Part shown: positions 21,928 to 33,400 of the stretch, piece by piece
How positions within the stretch are numbered: the stretch's first letter is position 1
Layout: each line of letters begins with the position of its first letter
Origin: Ascaphus truei
Lineage: Eukaryota > Chordata > Amphibia > Anura > Ascaphidae
NCBI GenBank assembly: GCA_036426205.1
Contig: CM071573.1
Location: 40,131,771 to 40,195,770 of the forward strand
Length of the DNA stretch: 64,000 bases
Direction: 5' to 3'
The notes under the pieces: generated by a model
Databases searched by the model: none
The model's input: the letters and a program-made list of their open reading frames with translations, nothing else
Told to the model about the DNA's origin: nothing
Position numbers and translations under genes: made by a program

Positions 21928-23502
21928 GGGAAAAAAAAGGGGAAAGTTTGCGCCAAAAAAGAAAGGATTAGCCTGTACTGTTTCAATTTGTGGTTCCAGT
22001 CTTCTTTCCACAGAGTGATTTCGCTGCCTGAGTCTTTCACGAGGTTATTCACACAACCTCTGTATGGATTTGAATGGAAAAAGGGGTGGAATGTCCTCGG
22101 ACGCGTCACTCTGCTTGCGGCTCCCCACGTGTATTATATGCAGGGCAAAGGAGAGAGAAGGGCCACAGTGAAAAAAGACAGCTCAAAGTTTTGCACAACT
22201 TTTTCATCAGGGTGGAGGGAAGGGGGGGGGGGGTGGTTGCGAGTGTAGAAACTAAAGACAAGGGATGGCTATTGTTATTCAAATTTGTTGACTCTGGGAC
22301 CACACTCACATTAAAACTCTCAAAACTTGAATTGGTATTTCCTTCTCTTTTTGTAGTAGGTGTCTTCAACAGATGTCTTCTCGTTCACATGTGCAGTAGA
22401 TGGGTTTGAGGCCGAGGAATGCCTTCTAAAATCTTCCTTAGTAAAAAATAGGGAAAAAATAGTGCAATACAATTTATTAACGAATAAAAACTTGAGATTT
22501 TAAACTTACACGACCGATCAATTTTGAGCATAGGAAGGAGATGCCGACAGGTTCCACAATTAATCCCTTTCTGGGCAGTGATGTCCTGTATCGCTGGTTC
22601 CCACTTGGCAGATTTATGCTGTCTGCTTGGGTTTGCAGTAGCCGCAGGTGCGGATGTCCAGAGCCCGTGCACAGGCTATGTCCTCCCCCTCCGGCCGCCG
22701 CTATCTTCCCCGTGCAGACAATCCAGGCTTCCTTGCTCCGCTGGTGCATGCGTCATGCGCAGAAGCGCGATGAACGCTGGGCCAAGAGAAATCCGTCCTC
22801 TCTCACTATGTGCTTGTAGAGACCAAAAAACGTCAGACGCGTTTCGCCAATGCTTCCTCAGTGACGTCACTGCAGCCGGAGGGGGAGGACATAGCCTGTG
22901 CACGGGCTCTGGACATCCGCACTGCGGCTACCTGCAACCCAAGCCACAGACAGCATACATCTGCCAAGTGGGAACCAGCCGATACAGGACATCACTGCCC
23001 AGAAAGGGATTAATTGTGGAACCTGTCGGCATCTCCTTCCTATGCTCAAATTGATCGGTCGCTTGTAAGTTTTAAATCTCAAGTTTTTATTCGTTAATAA
23101 ATTGTATTGCACTATTTTTTCCCTTTATTTTTTACTAAGGAAGATTTTAGAAGGCATCTCCTCGGCCTCAACCCATCTACCTGCACATAGAAGAGAAGAC
23201 ATCTGTTGAAGACACCTACTACAAAAAGAGAAGGAAATACCAATTCAAGTTTTGAGAGTTTTAATGTGAGTGTGTCCCCAGTCAACAAATTTGAATTAAC
23301 AATAGCCATCCCTTGTCTTTATTTCTCACCCCTCGCAACCACCCCCCCCCCTTCCCTCCACCCTGATGAAAAAGTGTGCAAAACTTTGAGCTGTCTTTTT
23401 TCACTGTGGCCCTTCTCTCTCTCCTTTGCCCTGCATATAATACACGCTGTGGAGCCGCAAGCAGAGTGACGCGCCCGAGGACATTCAACCCCTTTTTTCC
23501 AT
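21928..23502 (-). mobile_element. Long foldback element with hammerhead core (element D)
   Basis: An inverted repeat with arms of about 620-630 nt (22074-22693 and 22873-23502) encloses a loop of about 180 nt. The arms match over most of their length with scattered gaps. In the orientation of the hammerhead (minus strand) the arm begins directly at an 18 bp direct repeat (23503-23520). A non-palindromic tail of 146 nt (21928-22073) follows the second arm and abuts the second copy of that direct repeat (21910-21927). No protein is encoded; the open frames in the arms mirror each other. The long target duplication and the asymmetric tail fit a retrotransposed, non-autonomous element better than a cut-and-paste transposon. 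A link to Penelope-like elements, known to carry hammerheads, is inference. Confidence 0.8.
22830..22867 (-). ncRNA. Hammerhead-ribozyme-like motif (element D)
   Basis: On the minus strand the order is ACGTCA, CTGAGGA, AGCATTGGC, GAAAC, GC, GUC, TGACGT. The ACGTCA/TGACGT pair makes a perfect 6 bp helix I. CTGAGGA fits the CUGANGA box, and GAAA is intact. Helix II is short (GC/GC with loop AUUG). Helix III is only AC/GU closed by GC, too short for a single molecule, as in amphibian hammerheads thought to act as dimers. The predicted cleavage is after the C complementary to 22836. It lies beside the 5' arm at the apex of the foldback element. Confidence 0.7.
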
Positions 23503-23520
23503 TCAGAACCCTTATTCTGG
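23503..23520. repeat. 18 bp target site duplication of element D, right copy
   Basis: Second copy of the 18 bp repeat; it directly follows the outer end of the right palindrome arm. Confidence 0.85.
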
Positions 23521-23698
23521 CATATTCACTATCCTTAACAAGTGCATTATGTTTTAATTTCCTTAAAGACATAACATATCTGTCTACAAATGAGGCATTT
23601 GTCTTTTCCCCTTTCCACAGACTTTGCAAAAGAAGCTGCATTATGCAGCAGGTTAAACACCTTATGGTCAAATTAATATTGTTTATATTCTTAGAGGG

Positions 23699-23850
23699 TT
23701 ATGTAGCAAAGTCTCCCAACTGCAAAACGCGCAAAACTGAAGCAAAAAAACACCCCAAAGGTATCAAAGCAAAACACCCCATTGCACTGTCCAGGGCAGA
23801 TTTGTTACTTTGTCCAGTTTTGCAGCTGGGAGACTTTTTAATACATAACA
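23699..23850. mobile_element. Short palindromic MITE
   Basis: Inverted ends TATGTAGCAAAGTCTCCCA and, on the right, TGGGAGACTTTTTAATACATA flank about 110 bp. CTGCAAAAC/GTTTTGCAG extends the pairing. The TA-bounded ends would suit a mariner-like element, but the family is not certain. Confidence 0.6.
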
Positions 23851-23956
23851 TCCTTAGTGTGTTCTTCATCCATAATATTCTGTGTGGTGTACACACCATG
23901 ATATATGTCTGCCAAAGACTGTTACAGGCTGTGGGAGCTGTATAATCTGAATCAGT

Positions 23957-24131
23957 GGGGTCAAACACAGTCCTCCAGGGCCATCAACAGGCCAGGTTCA
24001 AGGATATCCTGGCTTCAGCACAGGTGACTCAATCAGTGGCCCAGTCATTTTGACTGAACCCCCTGCGCTGAAACAGGGATATCCTTAAAACCTGACCTGT
24101 TGGTGGACCTTGAGAACTGCGTTTCACACCA
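23957..24131. mobile_element. GGATATCC-family palindromic MITE
   Basis: Both halves are present (GGATATCCTGGCTTCAGCACAGG and AGGGATATCCTTAAAACCTGACC), in the order seen at 31526-31708. The outer TIRs are worn. Confidence 0.65.
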
Positions 24132-24276
24132 ATGACCTAAAGTGTTGTGAACCAGATCCTGACTAATTTGAAGAAACGAGCTTCAAACTCCCAAGTACAG
24201 CTGGATGATGAATAATCCCAGGAGAATGTGGTGTGGCCCAAATTTTAAAGGTGCATATAATGTTGGCGACACTTAC

Positions 24277-24444
24277 ATGTTACCATCTTTTCCACTTTGT
24301 ACTTCTATTCGCTCTGCTCCCAACTGGAACTGAAATATATTAAACAGCAGAGGAGACCACCTGAAGGTCACATCGCTAATGGTGCCCAATTCAAATTCTG
24401 CATCAATAAAGCCAGAAAAAGTGTTGCCAGGAACAAGGTAATTG
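24277..24444 (-). CDS. Lipase A exon: PLAT domain, penultimate exon
   Basis: 168 nt, phase 2 to 2. It encodes [19 protein letters not shown], then a [13 protein letters not shown] segment in the place of the human GASKIIVETNVGK strand. Acceptor TTCTTAG, donor GTAAGT. The short final exon that should follow was not located. Confidence 0.85.
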
Positions 24445-27400
24445 CTAAGAATAGAAGAAACACAATTAGAGAGGGATAGTGATCATACATATCACTTTAC
24501 AGCTTCTGGAAAAATAGGCCATTAATAGTGTCATCAGCAGCCCAAACTTCATACCACTTACTTCTGTGTGTCATGTGCATCCCATTTTTGTGCACCAATA
24601 TATCTGACTAAAACCATGTTTGTCGCTTAAGATGCGCAATAGAAAGAAAGTTTGGTACAAAGATGCTGGTTACTAATGCACGGGTTAAAAATATACATAT
24701 ACTGTATATTTTAATAGATTCACATGTGTAGCTCATGCATATTACAGCAAGTTAATAGATACTGCATGCAAGACCTCTAGATATCCCCTCCTATGCATTT
24801 AGATACACCCCCTAATTATCTAGGACATTACTTAACACCCCTGAAGCCGTACCTTTTTATTTATTTCTAAATTATTTTACCAGGAAAAACATATTGACAG
24901 TTACAGTATGTCTATCTGTCCTGGGTATAGAATATTGTGGTGACATATTAGATACTATAGTTACAAACATGTTTGTTTCAAGTGAAAAAATAGCAGGTCT
25001 TGAAAGATCTTAAGCAGGTGGCAGATAAATTGTTCCAGAAGTGTGGTGCGCAGTGTGAAAAGGAAGTGTGACCAGTTTCTTTATTGATCCCTAGCCAGGC
25101 ATTTGAAAGTGATATGGGTAATAATTGCTGCGTACTTTAGGGGTAAGAAGCCTGCTCAGATAATTGGGAACTTGTCCAGAAACTATTGGAAAGTTAGACC
25201 GGGAAATTATACCTTGCATCTGGACTAAAGGAATAGCTAACCTAGTGCAGTTACAATATCACAGTGATTTGTAGTTACAGAATAGGGCAAAGCAGCATAT
25301 TGAATTGTATAGATCAGCGGTGCGCAAACTGGGGGGCGTAAGATTATGTAGGGGGGGGGCGCAGGCTGCGTGCGGGGAAACCTGAGGTTGGGCAGAGCTG
25401 TGCACGGGCGGCCAGAAGCTCCGTACACACACTCACAGCACATTCACACACTCACAGCACATTCACACACTCACAGTACACTGCATACACTCACAGCACA
25501 CTGCACACACTCACAGCACACTGTACCGAGGAACCGAGGACCGCGCTATAACGGGGCTGAGCTGTATTTGTATTTACATTGCATACTGTTTAATAAAGGT
25601 TTTTTTTTCATGTGATTGATTACATCAGGCAGGGGGGGGCCCGAGAAATTTCATGGATGAAAAGGGGGGCTCGGCATAAAAAGTTTGCTCACCCCTGGTC
25701 AAGTTTGCCAAGTGGAGTTATGGGTGCTTTACCATACACATCATTCCAATAATCGATAAAATGTATTTCTATAAAGTGTGCCCTGTTTGGTACACATTTT
25801 GGACGTCCGTATGCAAAGCAAACATTAGATGGGAGTCTAGCCTTATACCCAAGTATTTAAAGCTTGAAACTGAGGCGAGGGGGATCCCACAGGTAACATC
25901 TAGGTGGTTAGATTTCATTGCATATTTTTAAGAAGGTTGTTACCACGGAGCAGTTTGGGTGGAAGAGATTGAAATTAGACTTCTTATAAAAGTTTCTTAG
26001 TTGGGAATGATATAAATATTTTTCTTCGAAAGTGGTGGACTCTAGAAGTTTTACAGGCCTTAGGGATAAGGCCAGAAGACAAAATAAGGTTACAAATGGT
26101 TAGCAATGATGAGGAGACAGACGTAGGAAGTTTGATTGCAATAGGTCAAACTTATGAGCTCCTGTGCAAATATTCAGATGTTGGAATAAATAGTAATTTG
26201 TGAGCACAGTGTGGAGCGGGTGCGGATAATGCAGCACACTCATTCTGGGTTTCAGTATTTTAGCCATAAAGTATTCATTGAATCATTTGCCAATGGCTGT
26301 GTGATTAGACAAAATAGGATAATCCTTTTTGATACTGCAAAGTTCCTGGTACGGTAGTTAGAAAGCTCAAATATATTATTGATATAGTTATTAGAGCTGC
26401 CTATCACCCATAGTTTGTATATTATTGATGACTTTCTTGAATTTTGGTTAAAAAAAAAAAATGAGCGTAATATTGTGAGTTGTTAGTCTTGTCTGCCTTG
26501 TTCATGTATCCCATGTATCCCATGTATCCCATGTATCCCATGTATCCCATGTATCCCATGTGCATTTGTAATGATTTTAATCATGAAATCTACGAGCCCA
26601 TTAATTTGAATCTATTCTACAACACATCCCTAAAGCGGTTGAGATCAGATGTAACCCAGGGAAGTTGGGCCCTGCGGTCTCTGATTCTGTGTGATGGAGC
26701 ATGGATTTCACCGAATATTAGGAACTCCGACAGGAAATACTTCAATGCAAGATCATGGGCAGATATCAAATTGGTAAGGTCAGCAGGAAATTGCTAAAGA
26801 TTAACATTTCTAAATGTTCCAGTGAGTAGGTTTTTAGATCTTGATTTTAATAGTGTGATTTTTACATGAACACAATACTATTGTACAATCACTGGAAATG
26901 TCAGGCAAAATACCAAAGGATTGGCTTGAGTTGGTTGAGGAATTTGTTGACCTATATTTATCATTGATTGTATGACACAATGTTCATCTCAACAACATAA
27001 TTCAGAGCTGTAAGGATTGTTATTGTTTAACTTATTGTAAATACGTACTTTATAACTTCATATTGTTTTGTGCGGCCTCCTGTCGCAGAGATAGATATGT
27101 AGATCTGCCCGTGGATGCTATTTTTTCCATTTAGGGTAACTGAAACTTTATACCTCCAACCTGAAGGGGAAAAGGAAGAAATGTAGTAACGTTGCAAAGG
27201 GCAATTAGACAATAGAATGACACAAAGTGTATAGAAAGGATCATACTGTGAGTGTGACCACATTCGGCAAATGTGGAATCATTACTACTAAAGACTATCC
27301 TACGAATAGAGAGACTCAGACAGCGGGTGATGGGGTGATCAGCTATTTCCTTCATTGGAACTGTAGCCAGTTATTTTGTGATGTCAATTGAGATATAATT

Positions 27401-30400
27401 ATGTACTCAACAGTTCCAGCTGCATGAAACCGTAAGCCAAAGTCATTCCAATTGGACCAACACACATTTCCTAATAGAAGTACAATAGATGTACAATGTC
27501 AGGTGTCAGGACTTTGAAGGTCTCAGAAGTAGAAAGCTCATACACAATGACACAAATTGTTCACCCATTCCTTTACCTTTAACATACTCAATGTTGGATA
27601 TTTATTTCCCTTACATTTATCATGTATTGAACTTGATAGCCATGATGGGCAATGACTTTACACTCATTGAATGTCTCTTGATATGAGGTGAGGTAAAGAT
27701 GTACCAAATACAATTTAGAAAATAAAATGTGTCTTATGACTCGGACTTACATGGCAACTGGTTGAGAATTCCTCCAGTGCTTAAATAAAAAGTTTGGTGC
27801 TTGGCTGTGATGCCATGTGATGAGTCTGCAAAGTACCCCATGGAAGGGCATCCCCCTGTGGGACATGGGAAGCAGGCGCCCTGGAGAAGGAAGTATATAA
27901 GAGAACCACTTAAGTACATGCAAAGATACCATGGTGCGTCACAAGAGAAGTGAGTAGTGTAGAGGGACAAGTGAGCTATTTATGCTGCCTTGCTCTCCTT
28001 ATAGGGAAGACTGCAGACATCATTTAGCTATTTTACCTGAGATAGAAGATGCCTTGAAAAGTTTGTATAGCCAATAATATTCTAGAAATTTTGAAGTAGT
28101 TCTTATCTTTAATCATCTGTCCAACCATCTGTTACTCTCATCAAAGGTACAACAATTCTGGATAAAAATGCTCAAGAGTAAGAATCTACAACGTTATTGA
28201 ACGTGTAAAGTTTACAGCATCTTCTTGGCCTCATACTGTAATTACATTTTGTCTACTCCTATTCGATTTGGAAATTGCAATATTGAAAAGGTTAAAACAA
28301 TTTCCTCTTCTTATTCTTTCATGTTCATCAAACAAGCAGTTGTAAACTGAAAAAGGTGAACATTTACATACAGGAAAAGTTTAAGAAACATTATCCTAGT
28401 CAACTCTCATGCCCCTGGGAAGAGATAATGGGTAATATGGATTCTCCAAAATAATCTCAAAGTGATCCACTTGCCAATCAAGCACTACTTGTGTATGACG
28501 TAACACCAGCATTGTAGCAGTTTGCAGTGTAGAAAGTACCATCTGGGAGTCTCAGGGAGACCAGAAAGTGAAACCAATGCTGTTAAACTACGGGGTGTCA
28601 TTTGTAACATGACATTTTTGTTCACAGAATGAGAACTATTTACTTTGTTAAAAAATGTTTTAAGGCACTTGACAAAATTAAACTATATACTGCCATTTAC
28701 GTCAATTTTGCAAAAATTGGTGAAGATGGACGAAATGCAGGCAATATTGCTGTCAAAATTGGCTCATTTTCAAGTCATCTGAGGTTTTGTTAACAAAATG
28801 ACATTTAAAGAAAGTTTGTAAAAAAAATCATAACACATTGGCACACATTTCTATCCAGTATAAAGACACTTACCGAGTTGAACATATCATAGTTTTGACA
28901 AGGGAAGCTAAGGAAACCACTTGGATTTCTGATACTCTCTGTGTAGTACTGGAAAGCACGTAAGTGATTACATACTAATTTTTCAACGAAGCCTGTGAAT
29001 AAATAACACAGAATTACTTTGTGTCCAAATCCAATCATATATCTGACTCCATATTAATGAAAGACACCTTAAACAAAACAAACAATATGTCACACAAAAA
29101 CATCACCTCAAACATGTATATATACTGTACTTGTCGTAACAAAGTACATTTTCATAGAAAGACATACTACAGTACAGTATACTGTATATACTTGTATACT
29201 AGTACTTGCATGGTTTGTGAAAAAATTCAAGTAGTTGGTGTGGTTGGTTTGTTTGTATATGTTGTGGACAAAGAATTGATATCTATGGCGCCTTACACAT
29301 GAATATATGCCAAATAAAAAGGATATATACAACCAGGATAGATGGTAGTTTCAAATCCAAAGATGTGCTCCAACAGATGAGTATTCGTGCTTAAAATAAA
29401 AACAAACAGAGTGCATAGCATAATACTGTGTGATAAAACAAATATAACATACAGACAGACACTGAAAACAAATAGCTGATAGGTCAACAGGTGAACTGAA
29501 TCATATAAAACATTTAATAAAAAGACATACAGTATAATTGAATATCATAAGCATAAAAATGAATGAGACAAGTCCCACTGATAGGCTGCTACTGTAGCTG
29601 AAGTGCCCACTCACCAGACAGATGAAAGTGGCAGGCAGTGGATAAGGCCTTGCCCCCCCGCTGCCTACTACAGCGTCCGCACGAGAGCCCTCCCCGCATT
29701 GGCGCCGGGCCCGCTGCGAGGGGGGGCCGCAGCGCTCGCGCGAGAGCTGCTCCTGCTCTCAATAGAATTGAGCGCAGGACTCGCGTCGAGCGATTAGGCA
29801 CGCCCCCCGGCGTTCACCAATGAGGGCGAACCTGCCGGGTGACGTCATGGCCGTGCCCCCCTCACTCCTCCTCCAGCCCCCCCCGGTCTTTCCTCCTGCA
29901 GTGAGCTGCAGACGGGAATCGGCTGAACCGCCCGCCAAAAGCGCGGGCGCGCGTTACAGCTGAGATACCGGGGCCTTACCTAATTCGGAGAGTATCCCCT
30001 CTCTTGTGGCTTTGCAGCTTTTAGGCGTTTCTCCTCTGTATCAGCAGCGTCCTAACATCAGCTGTACTTTGGGCGGAGCGTCCCCCCTCGTCACACGAGG
30101 CCAAGCGTGCAGGCAGCTTAGAGTCGCACAGCATTCGCCATAGGAGGCCAGAATAGCAGATGTTATGTGTGTACCCCTGAGGAAGGAAGCTGAGTCTTCT
30201 GAAACGCGTATGGTGGACCTGCTGACTCTGCTGCTGATCTGAGTTGCTATCTAATCTGCCAACTGTAGCACTACGAATCTGCTTTTGCTGACTCTAAGCT
30301 GCCTGCACGCTTGGCCTCGCGTGACGAGGGGGGCGCTCCGCCCAAAAGTAGCAACTGATGTGTAGGACGCTGCCAATACAGAGGAGAAACGCCTAAAAGC

Positions 30401-33400
30401 TGAAAAGCCACACATGAGAGGGGATACTCTCCGAATTATCCACTGTCTGCCTCCTTCATCTGTCTGATGAGTGGGCACTTCAGCTACAGTAGCAGTCTAT
30501 CAGTGGGACTTGTCTCATTCATTTTTATGCTTATGATATTCGATTATATGTCTTTTTATTAAATGTTTTATATGATTCAGTTCACCTGTTGACCTATCAG
30601 CTATTTGTTTTCAGTGTCTGTCTGTATGTTATATTTGTTTTTATCACACAGTATATGCTATGCACTCTGTTGTTTTTTTTTATTTTTCACCTTTAACGCA
30701 CGAATACGCCTCTGTTGGAGCACATCTTTGGATTTGAAACTACATCTATCCTGGTTGTATATATCCTTTTTATTTGGCATAAATTCATGTGTAAGGCGCC
30801 ATAGATATCAATTCTTTGTCCACATCTATGTTTCTCTGACCTGGGAGTCAGAGTGATATCACAGGCTGCCGCCTCTATTTCTGTAGTTACAGAGTAGTAG
30901 GCTTTTTACCACTAATCACCTGGGTGATTGGAGATATTTTATCACACATTCACATTTAGATTTAGCAGGCCAACCTTTGGTTTCTTGTTTGTATATGTTA
31001 ATATGTATTTAGTGCAGGACACGGCGATAGACGTTGTTGGATCATCTAAATTATTAATACTGATGCCTGCTTCAGAGATTACTTTTTTAAATGTTAATCA
31101 GTAGACCTGGTAAATAGTTCAAGTGGATTTATTTAAGAGGAGTGCTGTTTTGGTCCTAACATGGACCATCTTTGCAAAGGTCCATGTTAGGACATCCTCT
31201 TAAAGAAATCAACTTTAACTATTTACCAAGTCTACAGGAGCGCCACTCTCTACTTTCCATACATTCATCTATACCTCCCCACGCTGGGGATTCCTGAGCA
31301 CCCTTGGCGGACCTTCCAGTTATTGTGAGGGCATCTGCTTTTTTCCTCATAATAGTGCAGGGGGATATAAAGAAGTAGCACTACGTTGTTATTAAAATGC
31401 TATCGTTTTGTTTCCTTTTCAAGAAAATGGGCTTTTCTTACAAAGAATCTCCTAACTTCTGTTATTACCTATAAAACTAAATATAGTCCAGAGAAATTTA
31501 CCTCCTTGGAATAAAGGGTTTAGAACAGGGATGGCCACCTCCAGTCCTCAAGGGCCACCAACAGGTCAGGCTTTAAGGATATCTCTTCTTCAGCACAGGT
31601 GGTTCAATCAGTGGCTAAGTCAATGACTGTACCACGTATGCTGAAAAAGAGATATCCTTAAAACCTGACCTGTTGGTGGCTCTTGAGGACTGGAGTTGGC
31701 CACCCCTGGTTTAGAATGTCCTGAAATCATGCAATCAGGGCTGCTAAGAGGGGGGGGGGGGGGTTTGCGGGGCTGGTATCCTGGGCCCGCTGGCTGGGTG
31801 GGCCCGGCCAGCACTGCAAATTTCTCCCGACCTCTGGCCAGGCCCTGCTGCCGGTCGCTGACGGGACCCGACTCCCAGCTGCCTGCAGGACCTTTCCTCT
31901 CTCTGTACCATGCTGCCGAACTTCCACTGTCGGCACGCGACGGTGCTCTCTGATGTCAGTGCGCTGGAAGTAAGCTTGGCCCAGCTTCCGGCATCCGCGC
32001 ACTGGCGTGAGAGCCCCGGCGCGCTATATACTGTTCACAGTATATGGTTTACATGTGAACAGAGAGGGGATAATTGATATTGTTTCCAGTGATTGGTGGG
32101 TCCCAGGACTTGCTATGGCAGCAACTGACTTATGTGAACAATGTGCCATCTGCAGACAAAACAAAGTAGGCAAAGCTATCAAGCCATCGCAGATAAATAA
32201 TTTTTTGCCCATGAGGCCCTTTTGGTAATCTACAGATCAATATTATTGAATTACCCAGGAGTTTGTATTTTCAATATGTATTCGTTATGATTTGTATTTT
32301 CTTAGGGTGGTTAAGGTCTACCCCTGTCTATATGTGGACGATAAGACAGTGGTAAAGAAATTGCTACAGGAATTTATTCCTAGGTATAGATTATAATATA
32401 ATATTTACTCAGACAGAGGAAAATAAATTATCTCCCTATGAGACTCTTACGGGAAGACTTATGACTATCAGTAGTTCAAAGGAACTAATTATTAAAACTG
32501 CAGTTCAGTCTTTTTTTTTTTAAATTTATTTTTTTACTTCAATAGTTTCATGTGGGCAATCTCTACTTACCTAAAGAACTGTATAGCTGCAGGTCAATTT
32601 GTTCTCCATGTATTGATCGGCGAAATTTGGTGACATCATTAGAGCTGGCATATGTTTTTCTTCTGCTTCTGTCACTCAGGGGAAGCTCATGAATATTCAT
32701 GAGCACTCCTGCACTGACATGTGCTAGAGGGAGGGCAGGGCTGACAAAGGGGTGTGCCAGGGCTTGTGACAGGACATGAAGGGGCAGTGCCTTAGCAAAT
32801 GGTTATTAAAATAGAATACAAGAAAATTGGTCTTTCAAAGTTGTTTTTTTAAAAACAGAAAATGCTAAAAGTATTTTTTCTTACTACAGAACTGATTTAT
32901 TAAAAAAAACACACATGCAGGATATTGACTGAACTGCAGCTTTAAGGACCATGTTATTTGTAATGAAACAATAGGAAGTATTGTATGCAACTAATAAAAA
33001 CATTTTTGCAGTCTCTCCATGCACAGTTCAAAGTTACAGGTCAAGTCGTACAGTTTATATTCAAGAACCTGAAAGTGCACCTACTCGAGCCTAAAAGATC
33101 TAATTACTCAAGTTTTCAAAGAACCGAAAGAATAAGAACTTTGAATTCTCAAACTACTGCTAAATTATTGTATATGTATTTTTTCTTTTTTATATTTCAA
33201 ATACTGATATCTGGCTAAGGACTCTGACTGGAAACTACCAAACAGATCCGTGGATCCTGGTTGGGTTATTGATAGGGGTTATTTGTATTATTATTATTAT
33301 TATTATTATTTATCTGGTAACGAAACTAAAGAATCCTAAAATGAAAGGGTTCCAGATTCTATTATATTTATGTATGTTAGTATAGCTGGGGATAGCAGAG

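Larger units (their letters stand above)
24845..27000. other. Unclassified intronic repeat-rich sequence
   Basis: Between the two PLAT exons. Apart from the hAT MITE and the tandem repeats listed, it looks like old interspersed repeat sequence but shows no motif I can assign. Confidence 0.35.
29264..30984 (+). mobile_element. Long foldback element with hammerhead core (element E)
   Basis: The left arm (29264 to about 30133, interrupted by a 335 bp MITE) and right arm (about 30286-30823) are inverted copies: GACAAAGAATTGATATC at the left tip has its complement at the right tip. The left tip starts directly after a 15 bp direct repeat (29249-29263). The right arm is followed by a 161 nt non-palindromic tail and then the second 15 bp copy (30985-30999). 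The hammerhead-like core is at the apex on the plus strand. This is the same plan as element D in the opposite orientation, although the arm sequences differ. No protein is encoded. It lies in the lipase A intron between the lid exons. Confidence 0.8.

Noticed and set aside
22524..23054. 176-codon open frame
   Set aside because: It lies inside the palindrome of element D and its two halves repeat each other through the inverted arms; there is no family match.
17900..24270. Search for the last exon of lipase A
   Set aside because: No stretch with an acceptor, an FC motif and a short terminal frame ending in a stop was convincing, so none is annotated.
26503..26556. Possible CRISPR-like or peptide repeat (Met-Tyr-Pro)
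   Set aside because: The 9 bp unit is contiguous with no spacers and there is no surrounding gene; it is a plain microsatellite in a vertebrate intron.
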